Shown here in pieces: positions 1-7,284 of a DNA stretch of 20,668 nucleotides. The translations under genes and the position numbers were made by a program. Source of the DNA: an uncultured Collinsella sp. (GTDB taxonomy: Bacteria; Actinomycetota; Coriobacteriia; Coriobacteriales; Coriobacteriaceae); assembly GCA_902472315.1 (NCBI GenBank), contig CABRNM010000021.1, positions 1 to 20,668 of the forward strand. The letters run 5' to 3'. Below the pieces are notes generated by a model. The model did not search any database. It saw only the letters and a list, made by a program, of their open reading frames with translations, and was not told the origin of the DNA. The number at the start of each line of letters is the position of its first letter. The stretch's first letter is position 1.

Positions 1-258
1 GCCGGTGGGCAGCAGCGGCTCGAAAACAGCGGTAAACAGCCTGATCGCGGCCGTGATCACAAAGTAGAAGCCCAAGACGGTCGTTAGGAAGACGAGGGAC
101 TTGGCGGGCGCAAACAGCAGTGCGATGCCGGCGACGAGCGCCAAGACGCCCGTGATGGCGTAAATCCAGCGCACGGCCTTGACGGCTTTGCCCGCCATGC
201 TTTTCTCGTCAAATCCAAACTGGCTCGATTTTTGGTCATCGTTCTTAAAGATGCCCAT
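1..258 (-). CDS. HdeD/DUF308-type small membrane protein (5' part only)
   Basis: The gene starts at the ATG read from 258 and leaves the window at position 1, so only the first 86 codons are visible. An AAAGGAG-like site at about 264-270 supports this start. The protein opens with a charged cytoplasmic stretch (MGIFKNDDQKSS), followed by two hydrophobic segments at roughly residues 31-48 and 54-77. The loop between them has the pattern LLFAPAKSLVFLTTVLGFYF, which resembles the repeated membrane hairpins of the HdeD/DUF308 family. That family consists of inner-membrane proteins, some linked to acid resistance, without an established biochemical activity. The nitroreductase gene is divergent. 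Family assignment is moderate because most of the protein lies outside the window. Confidence 0.6.
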   Translation of the reverse strand, partial: MGIFKNDDQKSSQFGFDEKSMAGKAVKAVRWIYAITGVLALVAGIALLFAPAKSLVFLTTVLGFYFVITAAIRLFTAVFEPLLPTG

Positions 259-493
259 AATGTCTCCTTTCCGTGCGGCGTAAGCCTTGATCGTTACAAC
301 CAGTATCGCCTAAAGGCGCTGGCGTATGGGTCGGAGAGGGCGAAACGTAACCCAAAGGCCCCGAATTGTTTCCGTTGTTCCCCACGTTACGATTTTCTAT
401 TCAACAGGTGTAGAACATTGCAGCCCTGTTCGTTATTGCCTACGTTTTAGGTTAGATTTTCCTAAGGACAATTGGCTTGTATTGGGGGTCCCT
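259..493. other. Divergent intergenic region
   Basis: This gap separates the minus-strand membrane protein from the plus-strand nitroreductase and must hold both promoters. I see a short perfect inverted repeat, CGCCT-AA-AGGCG, at 307-318, and AT-richer sequence at 380-470 including TAGATT at 453-458, which could be a -10 box. No convincing -35/-10 pair or riboswitch-like structure was found. Overlapping open frames through this gap are not supported by ribosome binding sites. Confidence 0.4.
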
Positions 494-1165
494 ATGAACG
501 AAGCAGTTCCCGAGGCGCCGTCGAGTGTCGAATCGATGGCAGAGCAGGGTTGCGAAAAGCTCGGCTTGGAAGCGTTTGATGCGCTGGTCCGTCGTGCCCG
601 TACGTGCCGCCGTTTTGACGAGTCCATGCGCGTGCCGCGTGAGTTTTTGCTCGAGCTGGCAGAGCTGGCTCACCTGACTCCCTGCGGCGCCAATGCTCAG
701 CGTCTGCGTTTTCATGTGGTGAGCGGTGCCGTGGATTGCGCGCGCGTATTTGATGAGCTTGCATGGGCCGGTGCGCTTAAGGATTGGCCGGGTCCTGCCG
801 AGGGTGAGCGCCCGACCGGCTACATCGCGATTTTGGCTGAGCGCGCCGTTCCGGGCAAGCCAGCCGCTCCCATTACCGAGGTCGACACGGGCATTGCCGC
901 GCAGACGATGATGCTCGCCGCCCGCAGCGCCACGCCCGAGGTGGCAGCCTGTATGTTCAAGGCCTTTACGCCCCGCGCGATCGATGCCATGGGGCTCGAT
1001 AACGACAAATATGAGCTCAAGCTGATCATGGTCTTTGGCGTTCCCGCCGAGACACAGGTGATCGATGCAATTGATTCCAACCCCAACGGCTCTATTAATT
1101 ACTGGCGTGACGAGGCGCAGGTGCACCACGTACCTAAGCGTTCGCTCGCTGACGTGCTGGTGTAG
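494..1165 (+). CDS. Nitroreductase family protein
   Basis: This 223-residue protein belongs to the FMN-dependent nitroreductase family, NAD(P)H-using cytoplasmic oxidoreductases that usually act as dimers. The substrate cannot be told from sequence. Evidence is the N-terminal RRARTCRRFDES motif (the RRSxRxF-type FMN phosphate contact), LLELAELAHLTPCGANAQ as the next conserved helix (family form APSxxNxQ), a central DTGIAAQTMMLAA helix, and a C-terminal IMVFGVPAE strand followed by NYWRDEAQVHHVPKR. The frame stays open upstream to 326, but the ATG at 494 starts just before the conserved domain and has a G-rich ribosome site (GGGGG) about six bases upstream, so I prefer it. A copy of the palindromic repeat follows at 1198-1232, before the histidine-phosphatase genes. 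Confidence 0.85.
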   Translation: MNEAVPEAPSSVESMAEQGCEKLGLEAFDALVRRARTCRRFDESMRVPREFLLELAELAHLTPCGANAQRLRFHVVSGAVDCARVFDELAWAGALKDWPGPAEGERPTGYIAILAERAVPGKPAAPITEVDTGIAAQTMMLAARSATPEVAACMFKAFTPRAIDAMGLDNDKYELKLIMVFGVPAETQVIDAIDSNPNGSINYWRDEAQVHHVPKRSLADVLV

Positions 1166-1197
1166 CTGAGCGTCATCGCGGCGTGATCAGACGGTAA

Positions 1198-1232
1198 ACC
1201 ACCACAAAGGTGCCTGTCCCCTTTGTGGTGGT
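1198..1232. repeat. Palindromic intergenic repeat, copy 1
   Basis: Perfect 13-bp inverted arms, ACCACCACAAAGG at 1198-1210 and its complement at 1220-1232, flank the 9-base loop TGCCTGTCC. Four more copies occur in the window. This copy has no T-run on the plus side (it continues TACGAGG), so it is a poorer terminator than the others, although it lies 32 bases past the nitroreductase stop. Confidence 0.9.
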
Positions 1233-1247
1233 ACGAGGGGAGGGTGT

Positions 1248-1790
1248 GTGGCAGATCTGTATTTGGTGCGGCATGGGCAGACTGAGCTCAATGTGCAGAG
1301 CATTTTGCAGGGCTGGCACGATTCGCCGCTTACGGCGCGCGGGCGCGAGCAGGCGCTGACGGCGCGTACGGCGTTTGCGGCGCGTGGCGTGGCCTTTGAT
1401 CATGTGTATTCCTCGCCGTTGGGCCGGGCGCAGTGTACGGCCGAGCTAATTGCTGGTGAGGGCCGCTCGATAGAGCTGGTCGATGACCTGCGTGAGTGGC
1501 ATTTTGGCTCGCTGGAGGGCACATCAAATCGCGAGATGCCGCCGCAGCCCTGGGGTGATTATCCGGTTGCCTTTGGTGGCGAGTCGGAAAGTGAGCTTCG
1601 CGCACGTATGGTCGCGGCGCTGTCCCGTATCATGGCCAGGCCGCAGCACGACTGCGTGCTGGCGGTTTCCCACGGCTCAGCCTGCCAGGAGTTTCTTGAG
1701 TATGTGACTGGCGAGGGAGAGCTACCCGACAACGGTGCCGTGCTTCATTTTGGCTATTGCGACGGGGCGTTTTCGCTCTTGGGTTGGTAA
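1248..1790 (+). CDS. Histidine phosphatase family protein, first of a tandem pair
   Basis: This is a 180-residue member of the histidine phosphatase (phosphoglycerate-mutase-like) superfamily, which forms a phosphohistidine intermediate. The catalytic RHG motif is at residues 8-10 (nucleophile His9). Arg60 lies in SSPLGRA, the acid Glu83 in LREWHFG, and the second catalytic His142 in AVSHGSA. The start is a GTG at 1248 placed directly before the conserved DLYLVRHG strand, with GAGGGGAGGG at 1235-1244 as ribosome site. The length is near the family minimum of about 180-200. Its stop is 17 bases before the start of a paralogue sharing RHGQT, LQGW/IQGW-DSPLT, LREW and SHGSA, so the two are probably cotranscribed. 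Substrate is unknown; a small sugar phosphate, phosphoglycerate, or phosphoserine (as in histidine-phosphatase-type phosphoserine phosphatases) are all possible. Confidence 0.87.
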   Translation: MADLYLVRHGQTELNVQSILQGWHDSPLTARGREQALTARTAFAARGVAFDHVYSSPLGRAQCTAELIAGEGRSIELVDDLREWHFGSLEGTSNREMPPQPWGDYPVAFGGESESELRARMVAALSRIMARPQHDCVLAVSHGSACQEFLEYVTGEGELPDNGAVLHFGYCDGAFSLLGW

Positions 1791-1807
1791 CGAACGAAAG
1801 GACCCCT

Positions 1808-2443
1808 ATGAATAAAGATCTGTATCTGGTCCGTCATGGACAGACGATATTCAACCTTAAGCGCATTATTCAGGGGTGGAGTGACTCGCCGCTTACGCAG
1901 TTGGGTTGCGACCAGGCGGCGCGCGCCGGCATGTTTTTACGTGCGCGCGGCATTGAGCCCGATCATGCCTACACCTCCACGCTTCATCGCACCGAGCAGA
2001 CTATCGCCAACTTGTGGCCGGGCTTGGCGTACGAGCGCCTGGACGGCCTGCGTGAGTGGTTCTTTGGCGACTTTGAGGCCGAGCGCGTGATGCTCATGCC
2101 CAAGCGCCCGTGGCGCGACTTCTATCGCCAGTTTGGCGGCGAGGGCCAGATGCAGGTGCGCGAGCGCATGGCGGCGACGTTGACCGATCTTATGCGACGT
2201 CCGGACCACGAGTGCGTGCTCGCGGTGAGCCATGGCTCGGCTATCAAGGAGTTTTTGGACCACGTGCGGGGCGCGGCGGCAGACGAGCGCGAACGCGTGC
2301 CGGGCAACTGCTCAGTGCTGCATTTTGCGTTTGACGATGCGGCCGATACGTTTGAACTTGTCGAAGTCTTTACGCAGGAGGACTATGCGCGCGAGCTGGG
2401 GCTTGAACCGCTCGTGGCTACTGCGGGTCCGCAGCGCGGATAA
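1808..2443 (+). CDS. Histidine phosphatase family protein, second of a tandem pair
   Basis: This 211-residue paralogue of the preceding gene has the ATG at 1808 preceded by AAAGGA at 1797-1802. The RHG motif is at residues 9-11, followed by the shared IIQGWSDSPLT segment, STLHRTEQT carrying the phosphate-binding Arg, LREWFFGDFE carrying the proton donor Glu, and AVSHGSAIKEF carrying the second catalytic His. It differs from the first copy in having an extra segment (RGAAADERERVPG) before the final strand and a longer acidic tail. Both copies retain all catalytic residues, so neither looks dead, and divergence of the middle regions suggests different substrates. The operon appears to end at the hairpin at 2491-2527. 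Confidence 0.87.
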   Translation: MNKDLYLVRHGQTIFNLKRIIQGWSDSPLTQLGCDQAARAGMFLRARGIEPDHAYTSTLHRTEQTIANLWPGLAYERLDGLREWFFGDFEAERVMLMPKRPWRDFYRQFGGEGQMQVRERMAATLTDLMRRPDHECVLAVSHGSAIKEFLDHVRGAAADERERVPGNCSVLHFAFDDAADTFELVEVFTQEDYARELGLEPLVATAGPQRG

Positions 2444-2490
2444 CGCGAGCGTGGCGGCACGGGTCGCCGGCATAACTTCTCGACGCAAAA

Positions 2491-2527
2491 GGGGCGGAGA
2501 TGCATGTACCTGCTGCATCTCCGCCCC
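2491..2527. terminator. Bidirectional intrinsic terminator
   Basis: A perfect 14-bp stem, GGGGCGGAGATGCA at 2491-2504 and its complement at 2514-2527, encloses a 9-base loop. Read on the minus strand it is followed by TTTTGC, which is good for ending the DUF1015-like gene. On the plus strand it is followed by CTGTTTGTTGG, which is weaker but usable for the phosphatase pair. It lies between two convergent genes. Confidence 0.9.
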
Positions 2528-2572
2528 CTGTTTGTTGGGCTGCCGATTTTTGTGCCGGGCGGTCTGGTCTCG

Positions 2573-3262
2573 CTAGAACCGCGCGATCTGGTGGGTGAGC
2601 AGGCCCATCGGGACCTGCGGCGCGCCGCCGCTGACCTGCGCGGCGGGGAAGAGCACAGCTACGGTAAAGTTGAACGGCTCTTTGCCCGTGTAGGTGCCGG
2701 CGGCACGGGCATCGTCGGCCAGGAGCTGTGATGCCCCGACCAGCGCGGCAGCGTAGGCGGGGTCGTCGGCCAGTGCCGGCTCCGGTGCCTGGTCGAGCAT
2801 GGCACGGATGGCGCCGACGGCGTCCTCGCGCTTGACCTCCCACACGCGGTGCGTAATGCCGGCGGGGTCGGTGACGGCATAGAGTGAAGCGCCCTCTTTT
2901 GCGGCGCCGAGGATGATATCCATGACGGGCGAGGCTTCGTAGGCAAGTGTTACGGGACGGGGCTGCACCTTGAGCTCGGTGATCGCGCGCGCGGCGGCGA
3001 GTGCGTCGACGCTCTCGGCGGCAGCCTCGTCGCTACCCGTCAGCACGTTAACCGGGCAGATCGCCACGACACCCGTCACACGTCCCGGCTCGCCCGAGCA
3101 TTCGTACACGTAATACGCCGCACCCGGGTCCTTGAGCATCAGACCATCGGCAATGGCTCCGCGCAGAGCATCGTTGCCGCTCAGGATGCTGCCCATTGCA
3201 GGCAGCGCCTCGAGCACGCGGTCCTGAGCCGGGCGGATGCAGGGAAACGGAAGTGCTTTCAT
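2573..3262 (-). CDS. Short DUF1015-like protein next to serine biosynthesis genes
   Basis: This 229-residue protein resembles the DUF1015 (COG4198) family. The N-terminus PFPCIRPAQDRVLEALP matches the family's opening (PFxAxRP). The block YYVYECSGEPGRVTGVVAICPV at about residues 51-72 resembles the YxYRQ...R.G+VA segment, and ITHRVWEVKRE at about 140-150 resembles the family's HxLW motif. It is much shorter than typical members (about 400 residues) and lacks recognisable C-terminal regions, so it is a truncated or lineage-specific form. The start ATG at 3262 follows a TTAGGA site. It lies 39 bases downstream of the frame-corrected end of the M20 peptidase, in the same direction as serA and serC. 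I recall DUF1015 genes often lying beside serA/serC, which would fit a role in serine metabolism, but no reaction can be read from the sequence. Confidence 0.65.
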   Translation of the reverse strand: MKALPFPCIRPAQDRVLEALPAMGSILSGNDALRGAIADGLMLKDPGAAYYVYECSGEPGRVTGVVAICPVNVLTGSDEAAAESVDALAAARAITELKVQPRPVTLAYEASPVMDIILGAAKEGASLYAVTDPAGITHRVWEVKREDAVGAIRAMLDQAPEPALADDPAYAAALVGASQLLADDARAAGTYTGKEPFNFTVAVLFPAAQVSGGAPQVPMGLLTHQIARF

Positions 3263-3354
3263 GGGCGGTCCTAACGCGCGAGTCGGTTTGTTCGCGGCTT
3301 ATTATGCCCCAACTTGGCTGCTCGCGTCCCAGAGCACGTTATCGGCGAGCGCGA

Positions 3355-4521
3355 TTAGCACCTGCTGACAACGAACGATATCGGCATGGGCCCCGGCTCG
3401 TTGGGCTTATGCGTGAGCACCAACGAGCCGGGGCCGTAGCTCATGCAATTGCGGTTACCTGTCTTGCCGGCAATGGCTGCGGTGTCGGTGTAGCCGGTAA
3501 AGAAGCCGACGGTCGTGTCCGCGCCCGTCACGTCATCGGCGGCACGCTTGAGCACTGCTAGAAGGGGAGAGTTTGGGTCGCGCTCGATGGCGGGGCGGTC
3601 GCCCGTCACGACGTAGCTGCCGTGGCAACCGGGAACGGCGGCTTCGGCGCTGGCGATGGCCTGCTCTACCATGCGCTTCGCGACGGCCGTATCAGTCGGC
3701 GGAGTCAGGCGCATATCGACCCAGACCTTGGCGCGGTCGGGCACGACATAGGGGCGATATCCGCCCTCGATTTGGCCAAACGTGATGGTCGAAGACCCCA
3801 GCTCATCGTGCGCGGGCAGCGCCACAAACGCGCGACGGAGCGAACACACGACCTCGGCCATGGCGGCGACGGCATCCGCGCCCTTCCACGGCTGGCTCGC
3901 ATGCGCCGTCACGCCAGCCATTTCAATCTCGAACCACGTACGCCCCTTGTGCGCCACCTGGATCTGTCCGTCGGTGGGCTCGGTGTCCAGCACCCATTCG
4001 CGCGAACCGACCCAGCCGGCATCGATGGCTGCCTCGGAGCCTCGCATAAAGTCTTCCTCGTCGACCGAGCAGATGAGCGAAAAGCCGCGGCGGGGCAGCG
4101 CGCCATCCGCCGCCATGCGCTCGAGCGTATGGACCAGTGCGGCAATGGCACAGGCCAGGCCACCCTTCATATCGCAGGCACCGCGGCCGTAGAGCTTGCC
4201 GTCGCGCACGACCGCCCCGAGCGGCGTAATGTCCGCGTCCCAGCCGTCGCCCAAGGTGACTGTATCCATGTGGCAGATGTAGACGAGCCGTGGCTCGTCG
4301 CTCAAACCGGGCACGGTGACCATGAGATTGCGGCGTCCGGTCAGCACCTCGAGTTCCTCAACCTGCACGGCATGGAGCACCGGATGGCTCAACCGCTCCA
4401 ATTGAGCCTCAACCAACACTTTGATATAGCGTTCAATCTCGCCCTCATACGCACCTGGGTCGGAACTGTCGATCCGCACGAGCCCTTGCGTAAGCCGCCA
4501 AGCAAAATCTGTATCAACCAT
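3355..4521 (-). CDS. M20 family metallopeptidase, C-terminus frameshifted
   Basis: This is a zinc-dependent M20 peptidase or deacylase of the ArgE/DapE/CPG2 type. Metal and catalytic residues are visible: HMDTV (His84, Asp86), GACDMKGG (bridging Asp117), VDEE (Glu155 base, Glu156 ligand), LDTEPT (about Asp179), TAHAS (His207) in the dimerisation lid, and THKPNE near the end, carrying the last metal His. The ATG at 4521 has GAGGTG upstream and opens the domain; the frame remains open further upstream but crosses the serA terminator. The annotated frame stops at 3355, 388 residues in. After PNEPGP it leaves the family pattern, whereas the next frame gives ADIVRCQQVLIALADNVLW and continues to a stop at 3302-3304. 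One missing base near 3386-3390 explains this. The gene is probably cotranscribed with the DUF1015-like gene. The substrate is not predictable. Confidence 0.85.
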   Translation of the reverse strand: MVDTDFAWRLTQGLVRIDSSDPGAYEGEIERYIKVLVEAQLERLSHPVLHAVQVEELEVLTGRRNLMVTVPGLSDEPRLVYICHMDTVTLGDGWDADITPLGAVVRDGKLYGRGACDMKGGLACAIAALVHTLERMAADGALPRRGFSLICSVDEEDFMRGSEAAIDAGWVGSREWVLDTEPTDGQIQVAHKGRTWFEIEMAGVTAHASQPWKGADAVAAMAEVVCSLRRAFVALPAHDELGSSTITFGQIEGGYRPYVVPDRAKVWVDMRLTPPTDTAVAKRMVEQAIASAEAAVPGCHGSYVVTGDRPAIERDPNSPLLAVLKRAADDVTGADTTVGFFTGYTDTAAIAGKTGNRNCMSYGPGSLVLTHKPNEPGPMPISFVVSRC

Positions 4522-4554
4522 AGGCACCTCACAGATAGTTAGGTCAACATACAG

Positions 4555-4560
4555 ATTGTA
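4555..4560 (-). promoter_or_regulatory. Possible promoter -10 for the M20 peptidase gene
   Basis: Read on the minus strand, TACAAT lies 33 bases upstream of the ATG at 4521. An overlapping alternative is TTGGCA (4561-4566) as a -35 box with a weak TAACTA further downstream. It lies beyond the serA terminator, so the peptidase likely has its own promoter. No strong partner -35 exists for TACAAT, so this is tentative. Confidence 0.3.
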
Positions 4561-4598
4561 TGCCAAGAAGCGGCTCGGTGCATTTAATGGAGCGCTCA

Positions 4599-4637
4599 CA
4601 AAAACGGGGGCGCCTCTCGTGCGAAAGGCGCCCCCGT
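4599..4637 (-). terminator. Intrinsic terminator after serA
   Basis: Twelve-bp arms ACGGGGGCGCCT (4604-4615) and its complement (4626-4637) form a very GC-rich stem around a 10-base loop. Read on the minus strand, the descending arm runs directly into TTTTTG. It begins 62 bases after the serA stop, so serC-serA is a closed unit separate from the peptidase. Confidence 0.9.
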
Positions 4638-4698
4638 GGGCATTCAATGTCAGTGACGGGCAGGCCACATGGGGAACTGCCCGTCAGATCAGCCGGCG

Positions 4699-5862
4699 CT
4701 ACTTGATCACGCGCACGCGATACATCGACGGAATCTGCTTGAGCGCCTCGATGGTGCTGCTGTCCAGGTGCTCGTCGGTGTCGAACATGGTGTAGGCGTT
4801 CTCGCCGGCGGACTCGTTGGTCATACGCTGCACGTTGGCGTTGTCCTTGGCGAGAATGGCCGTGATCTGGCCGATCATGTTGGGCACGTTGGCGTGCAGG
4901 CAGGCGATGCGGCTTGCGGCGCGCGCCTTGCCCATGCTGCAGGCGGGGTAGTTGACGCTATGTGCGATGTTGCCGTTCTCCAGGTAATCCTTGAGCTCGC
5001 TGATGGCCATATCGGCGCAGTTGGCCTCGGCCTCGCCAGTGCCGGCGCCCGAGTGCGTGGTGATAAACGTGTTGGGCATCTTGACGGTCTTGGGCGTGGC
5101 AAAGTCGCAGCTAAACCAGCTGAGTTTGCCCGCGCGCAGGGCGGCGTCGACGGCGTCCTCGTCAATGATGGTCTCGCGTGCGTAGTTGATGAGCACGGCG
5201 TCGGGTGCCAGCAGGTTGATCTGCTCGGTACTGATCATGCCGATGGTGTCGGCCTTGCTGGGCACGTGCACGGTGAGGTAGTCACAGCCACGGCAGAGGT
5301 CCTCGAGCGTGCCCACGCGCTGCACCTCGCGGCTCAGCACCCACGCGTGCTCGACGGAAATGAACGGGTCGTAGCCGTAAACGTCCATGCCCAGGTCGAC
5401 GCAGGCGTTGGCGACCTTGGAGCCCACGTTGCCCAGACCGATGACGCCGATGCGCTTGCCCTTGAGCTCGCGGCCCACAAAGGCCTTCTTGGCTTTCTCG
5501 GCATCGACCTGGATCTCGGGGTCGTCGGCGTTGTCGCGCACCCAGTTCATCGACTGCACTACGCCGCGGCTCGAGAGCACCAGCATGCCCAGGACGAGCT
5601 CCTTGACGGCGTTGCTGTTGGCGCCGGGTGAGTTAAAGACGACGACGCCCTTCTTGGCGTACTCCTCGACGGGGATGTTGTTGACGCCGGCGCCGCAGCG
5701 GGCGATGGCGCGGATGCCCTCGGGCAGCCCGTAGCCGTGCAGGTCGGTCGAGCGCATCAGGATCGCGTCGGCCTCTTCGGCGGTGCTCACAAATTCGTAG
5801 CCCTCGCCAAACTCGACTTTGCCGTCCTTGGTGATGTCGTCGATGGTCTTAATCTTGCGCAT
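4699..5862 (-). CDS. serA: D-3-phosphoglycerate dehydrogenase with ACT domain
   Basis: SerA oxidises 3-phosphoglycerate to 3-phosphohydroxypyruvate with NAD, the first step of serine synthesis, in the cytoplasm. The 387-residue protein has the substrate-binding part with CGAGVNNIPVEEYAKKGVVV (about 56-75), the Rossmann motif GLGNVGS at 142-148, YDPF at 164-167, catalytic Arg229 in NYARE, and His270 in TTHSGAG followed by EAEANCADMA. A regulatory ACT domain fills about 315-387 (NVPNMIGQITAILAKDNANV). The substrate loop FSCDFATP and the short N-terminus match the clostridial-type subgroup rather than the E. coli enzyme. AAGGAG is well spaced before the ATG at 5862. The gene follows serC by 69 bases and ends before a strong terminator. 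Feedback control by serine through the ACT domain is expected from the family but not shown here. Confidence 0.95.
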   Translation of the reverse strand: MRKIKTIDDITKDGKVEFGEGYEFVSTAEEADAILMRSTDLHGYGLPEGIRAIARCGAGVNNIPVEEYAKKGVVVFNSPGANSNAVKELVLGMLVLSSRGVVQSMNWVRDNADDPEIQVDAEKAKKAFVGRELKGKRIGVIGLGNVGSKVANACVDLGMDVYGYDPFISVEHAWVLSREVQRVGTLEDLCRGCDYLTVHVPSKADTIGMISTEQINLLAPDAVLINYARETIIDEDAVDAALRAGKLSWFSCDFATPKTVKMPNTFITTHSGAGTGEAEANCADMAISELKDYLENGNIAHSVNYPACSMGKARAASRIACLHANVPNMIGQITAILAKDNANVQRMTNESAGENAYTMFDTDEHLDSSTIEALKQIPSMYRVRVIK

Positions 5863-5931
5863 GAAAAACTCCTTAGCAGGTTTGGTTTAAACAGGTGGTT
5901 TGAAGTGGCTGGTCGGCCCGCGCGTTGCGGG

Positions 5932-7056
5932 CTAGTTAGATCGCGGGCTCAAACTACGCTGCGTTTCGAAGTCCTTCATGTACGAGGCCAGTGCCTGCAC
6001 GTCTTCCATGGTTACGGCGTTGTAGACGCTGGCGCGCATGCCGCCTACCAGACGATGGCCCTTGACGTTTTGAATCTGGTGCTCGGCCGCGCCTGCGACA
6101 AAGGCCGCGTCGAGTTCGGCGTCGCCGGTGCGGAAGGTGACATTGGCGATGGAGCGGCTGTCGGCCTGCGTGGTGCCATGGAACAGCTCGCTGTGCTCGA
6201 GCAGGTCGTAGAGCAGGTTGGCCTTGGCCCAGTTGCGCTCGGCCATGGCGGCAAGTCCGCCGGTCTCCTCGACCCAATGGAACACCTTGCCGCACACGTA
6301 GATGCCAAAGGTGTTGGGCGTGTTGAGCATGGAGCCCTTGGCGGCCTGGGTCTTAAGGTCCATGTACTGCGGCGTCTGCGCAAAAGCGGGGCCATCTGCG
6401 ATGAGGTCGTCGCGCATGATGACCACGGTCACGCCCGCGGCGCCGGCGTTTTTCTGAGCGCCGGCGTAGATGAGCCCGTAGCGTTCGACGTCGAGCGGCT
6501 GCGACAAAAAGCAGCTCGAGACATCGGCGACCAGCGGTACGTCGCCGCAGTTGGGCAGCTCGTGGTACATGGTGCCAAAGATGGTGTTGTTCTGGCAGAT
6601 GTAGACGTAGTCGAGCCCGTCGCCTGCGGCCTCGGCGGCAATGCGCGCGTTGATGTCGGCCATGTCGGGGATGCGGTCGAAGTTGGTGTCCTCGGAGCTC
6701 GCGAGCAGCACGGCCTCGCCGTACTTGTCGGCTTCTTTGTATGCCTTGTTGGCAAAGTTGCCGGTCACGACGTAGCCGGCGCGGCCACGGCGCATGAGGT
6801 TCATGGGGATGCCCGCAAACTGCAGCGTGGCGCCGCCCTGCAAAAACAGGACGCGGTAGTTGTCGGGGATGCTCAGCAGGCGGCGCAGAGTTGCCTCAGC
6901 GTCATCGATGATCTGCTGGTACATGCTAGATCGATGGCTCATCTCGAGCACGGACATGCCGCAACCGCGGTAGTCCATCATCTCGTCGGCGATCTCGGCG
7001 AGCACGCTTGTGGGCAGTGCGGCCGGGCCAGCTGAGAAGTTGTGCACACGTGCCAT
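5932..7056 (-). CDS. serC: Phosphoserine aminotransferase
   Basis: SerC is a PLP enzyme that transaminates 3-phosphohydroxypyruvate with glutamate to give O-phosphoserine, the step after SerA. It may also serve pyridoxal phosphate synthesis. The 374-residue length is that of the family. Diagnostic blocks are VHNFSAGPAALP at 4-15, MSHRSSMY at 39-46 (the phosphate-contacting HR), FLQGGATLQFAGIPMNL at 71-87, ADVSS at 177-181 (PLP-pyridine Asp178), and YAGAQKNAGAAG around the PLP-binding Lys202. The ATG at 7056 follows a GAGGGGG ribosome site. It is the first gene of a serC-serA unit; no serB lies with them in this window. Confidence 0.96.
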   Translation of the reverse strand: MARVHNFSAGPAALPTSVLAEIADEMMDYRGCGMSVLEMSHRSSMYQQIIDDAEATLRRLLSIPDNYRVLFLQGGATLQFAGIPMNLMRRGRAGYVVTGNFANKAYKEADKYGEAVLLASSEDTNFDRIPDMADINARIAAEAAGDGLDYVYICQNNTIFGTMYHELPNCGDVPLVADVSSCFLSQPLDVERYGLIYAGAQKNAGAAGVTVVIMRDDLIADGPAFAQTPQYMDLKTQAAKGSMLNTPNTFGIYVCGKVFHWVEETGGLAAMAERNWAKANLLYDLLEHSELFHGTTQADSRSIANVTFRTGDAELDAAFVAGAAEHQIQNVKGHRLVGGMRASVYNAVTMEDVQALASYMKDFETQRSLSPRSN

Positions 7057-7095
7057 CTTCTAGTTCCCCCTCGTAGTCGTTTGAACGTTCGGGAT

Positions 7096-7104
7096 ACTTT
7101 AGCA
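7096..7104 (-). promoter_or_regulatory. Possible extended -10 promoter of serC-serA
   Basis: On the minus strand the sequence reads TGCTAAAGT, an extended -10 pattern (TGn followed by TAAAGT), about 40 bases upstream of the serC ATG. The -35 region about 17 bases further upstream (TCGCGC) is poor, which is common for extended -10 promoters. No operator-like symmetry was noticed. Confidence 0.4.
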
Positions 7105-7191
7105 CAGTGCAGCGCCAGGCGCGACCGCATCACGGTAAAACTCGAGTGCGTCGCTATGATTTACAGGATGGTTACATGGGGGAGGGGTGCT

Positions 7192-7284
7192 TTACTCCTC
7201 AGGCAAATCCGAATCTGCGAGCGAAGGCATGAGGTTCTCTAGGCGCTTGATCTCTTCGTCGCAAATTAGCCACTTCCTGGTCAC
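7192..7284 (-). CDS. Possible 30-codon ORF coupled to the antiporter gene
   Basis: A GTG at 7284 overlaps the TAG stop of the upstream antiporter gene (TAGTG), an arrangement typical of translational coupling. The frame gives VTRKWLICDEEIKRLENLMP followed by SLADSDLPEE and TAA at 7192-7194. The predicted peptide is acidic and hydrophilic with a helix-like middle, unlike random GC-rich translation, and it ends naturally. It is too short for a reliable family assignment. Alternatives are chance, or an old C-terminal extension of the antiporter, because the same frame stays open a few codons upstream (RVVVTRKW). No separate ribosome site is seen. Confidence 0.35.
   Translation of the reverse strand: MTRKWLICDEEIKRLENLMPSLADSDLPEE

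Noticed and set aside
452..1129. Long minus-strand open frame opposite the nitroreductase gene
   Set aside because: It is rich in His, Arg and Gly, lacks recognisable motifs and mirrors a clear coding frame; long antisense frames are expected at this GC content.
4669..7035. Plus-strand open frames of 320 and 432 codons opposite serA and serC
   Set aside because: They translate to Val/Gly/His-rich sequence without domains and coincide with well-identified genes on the other strand.
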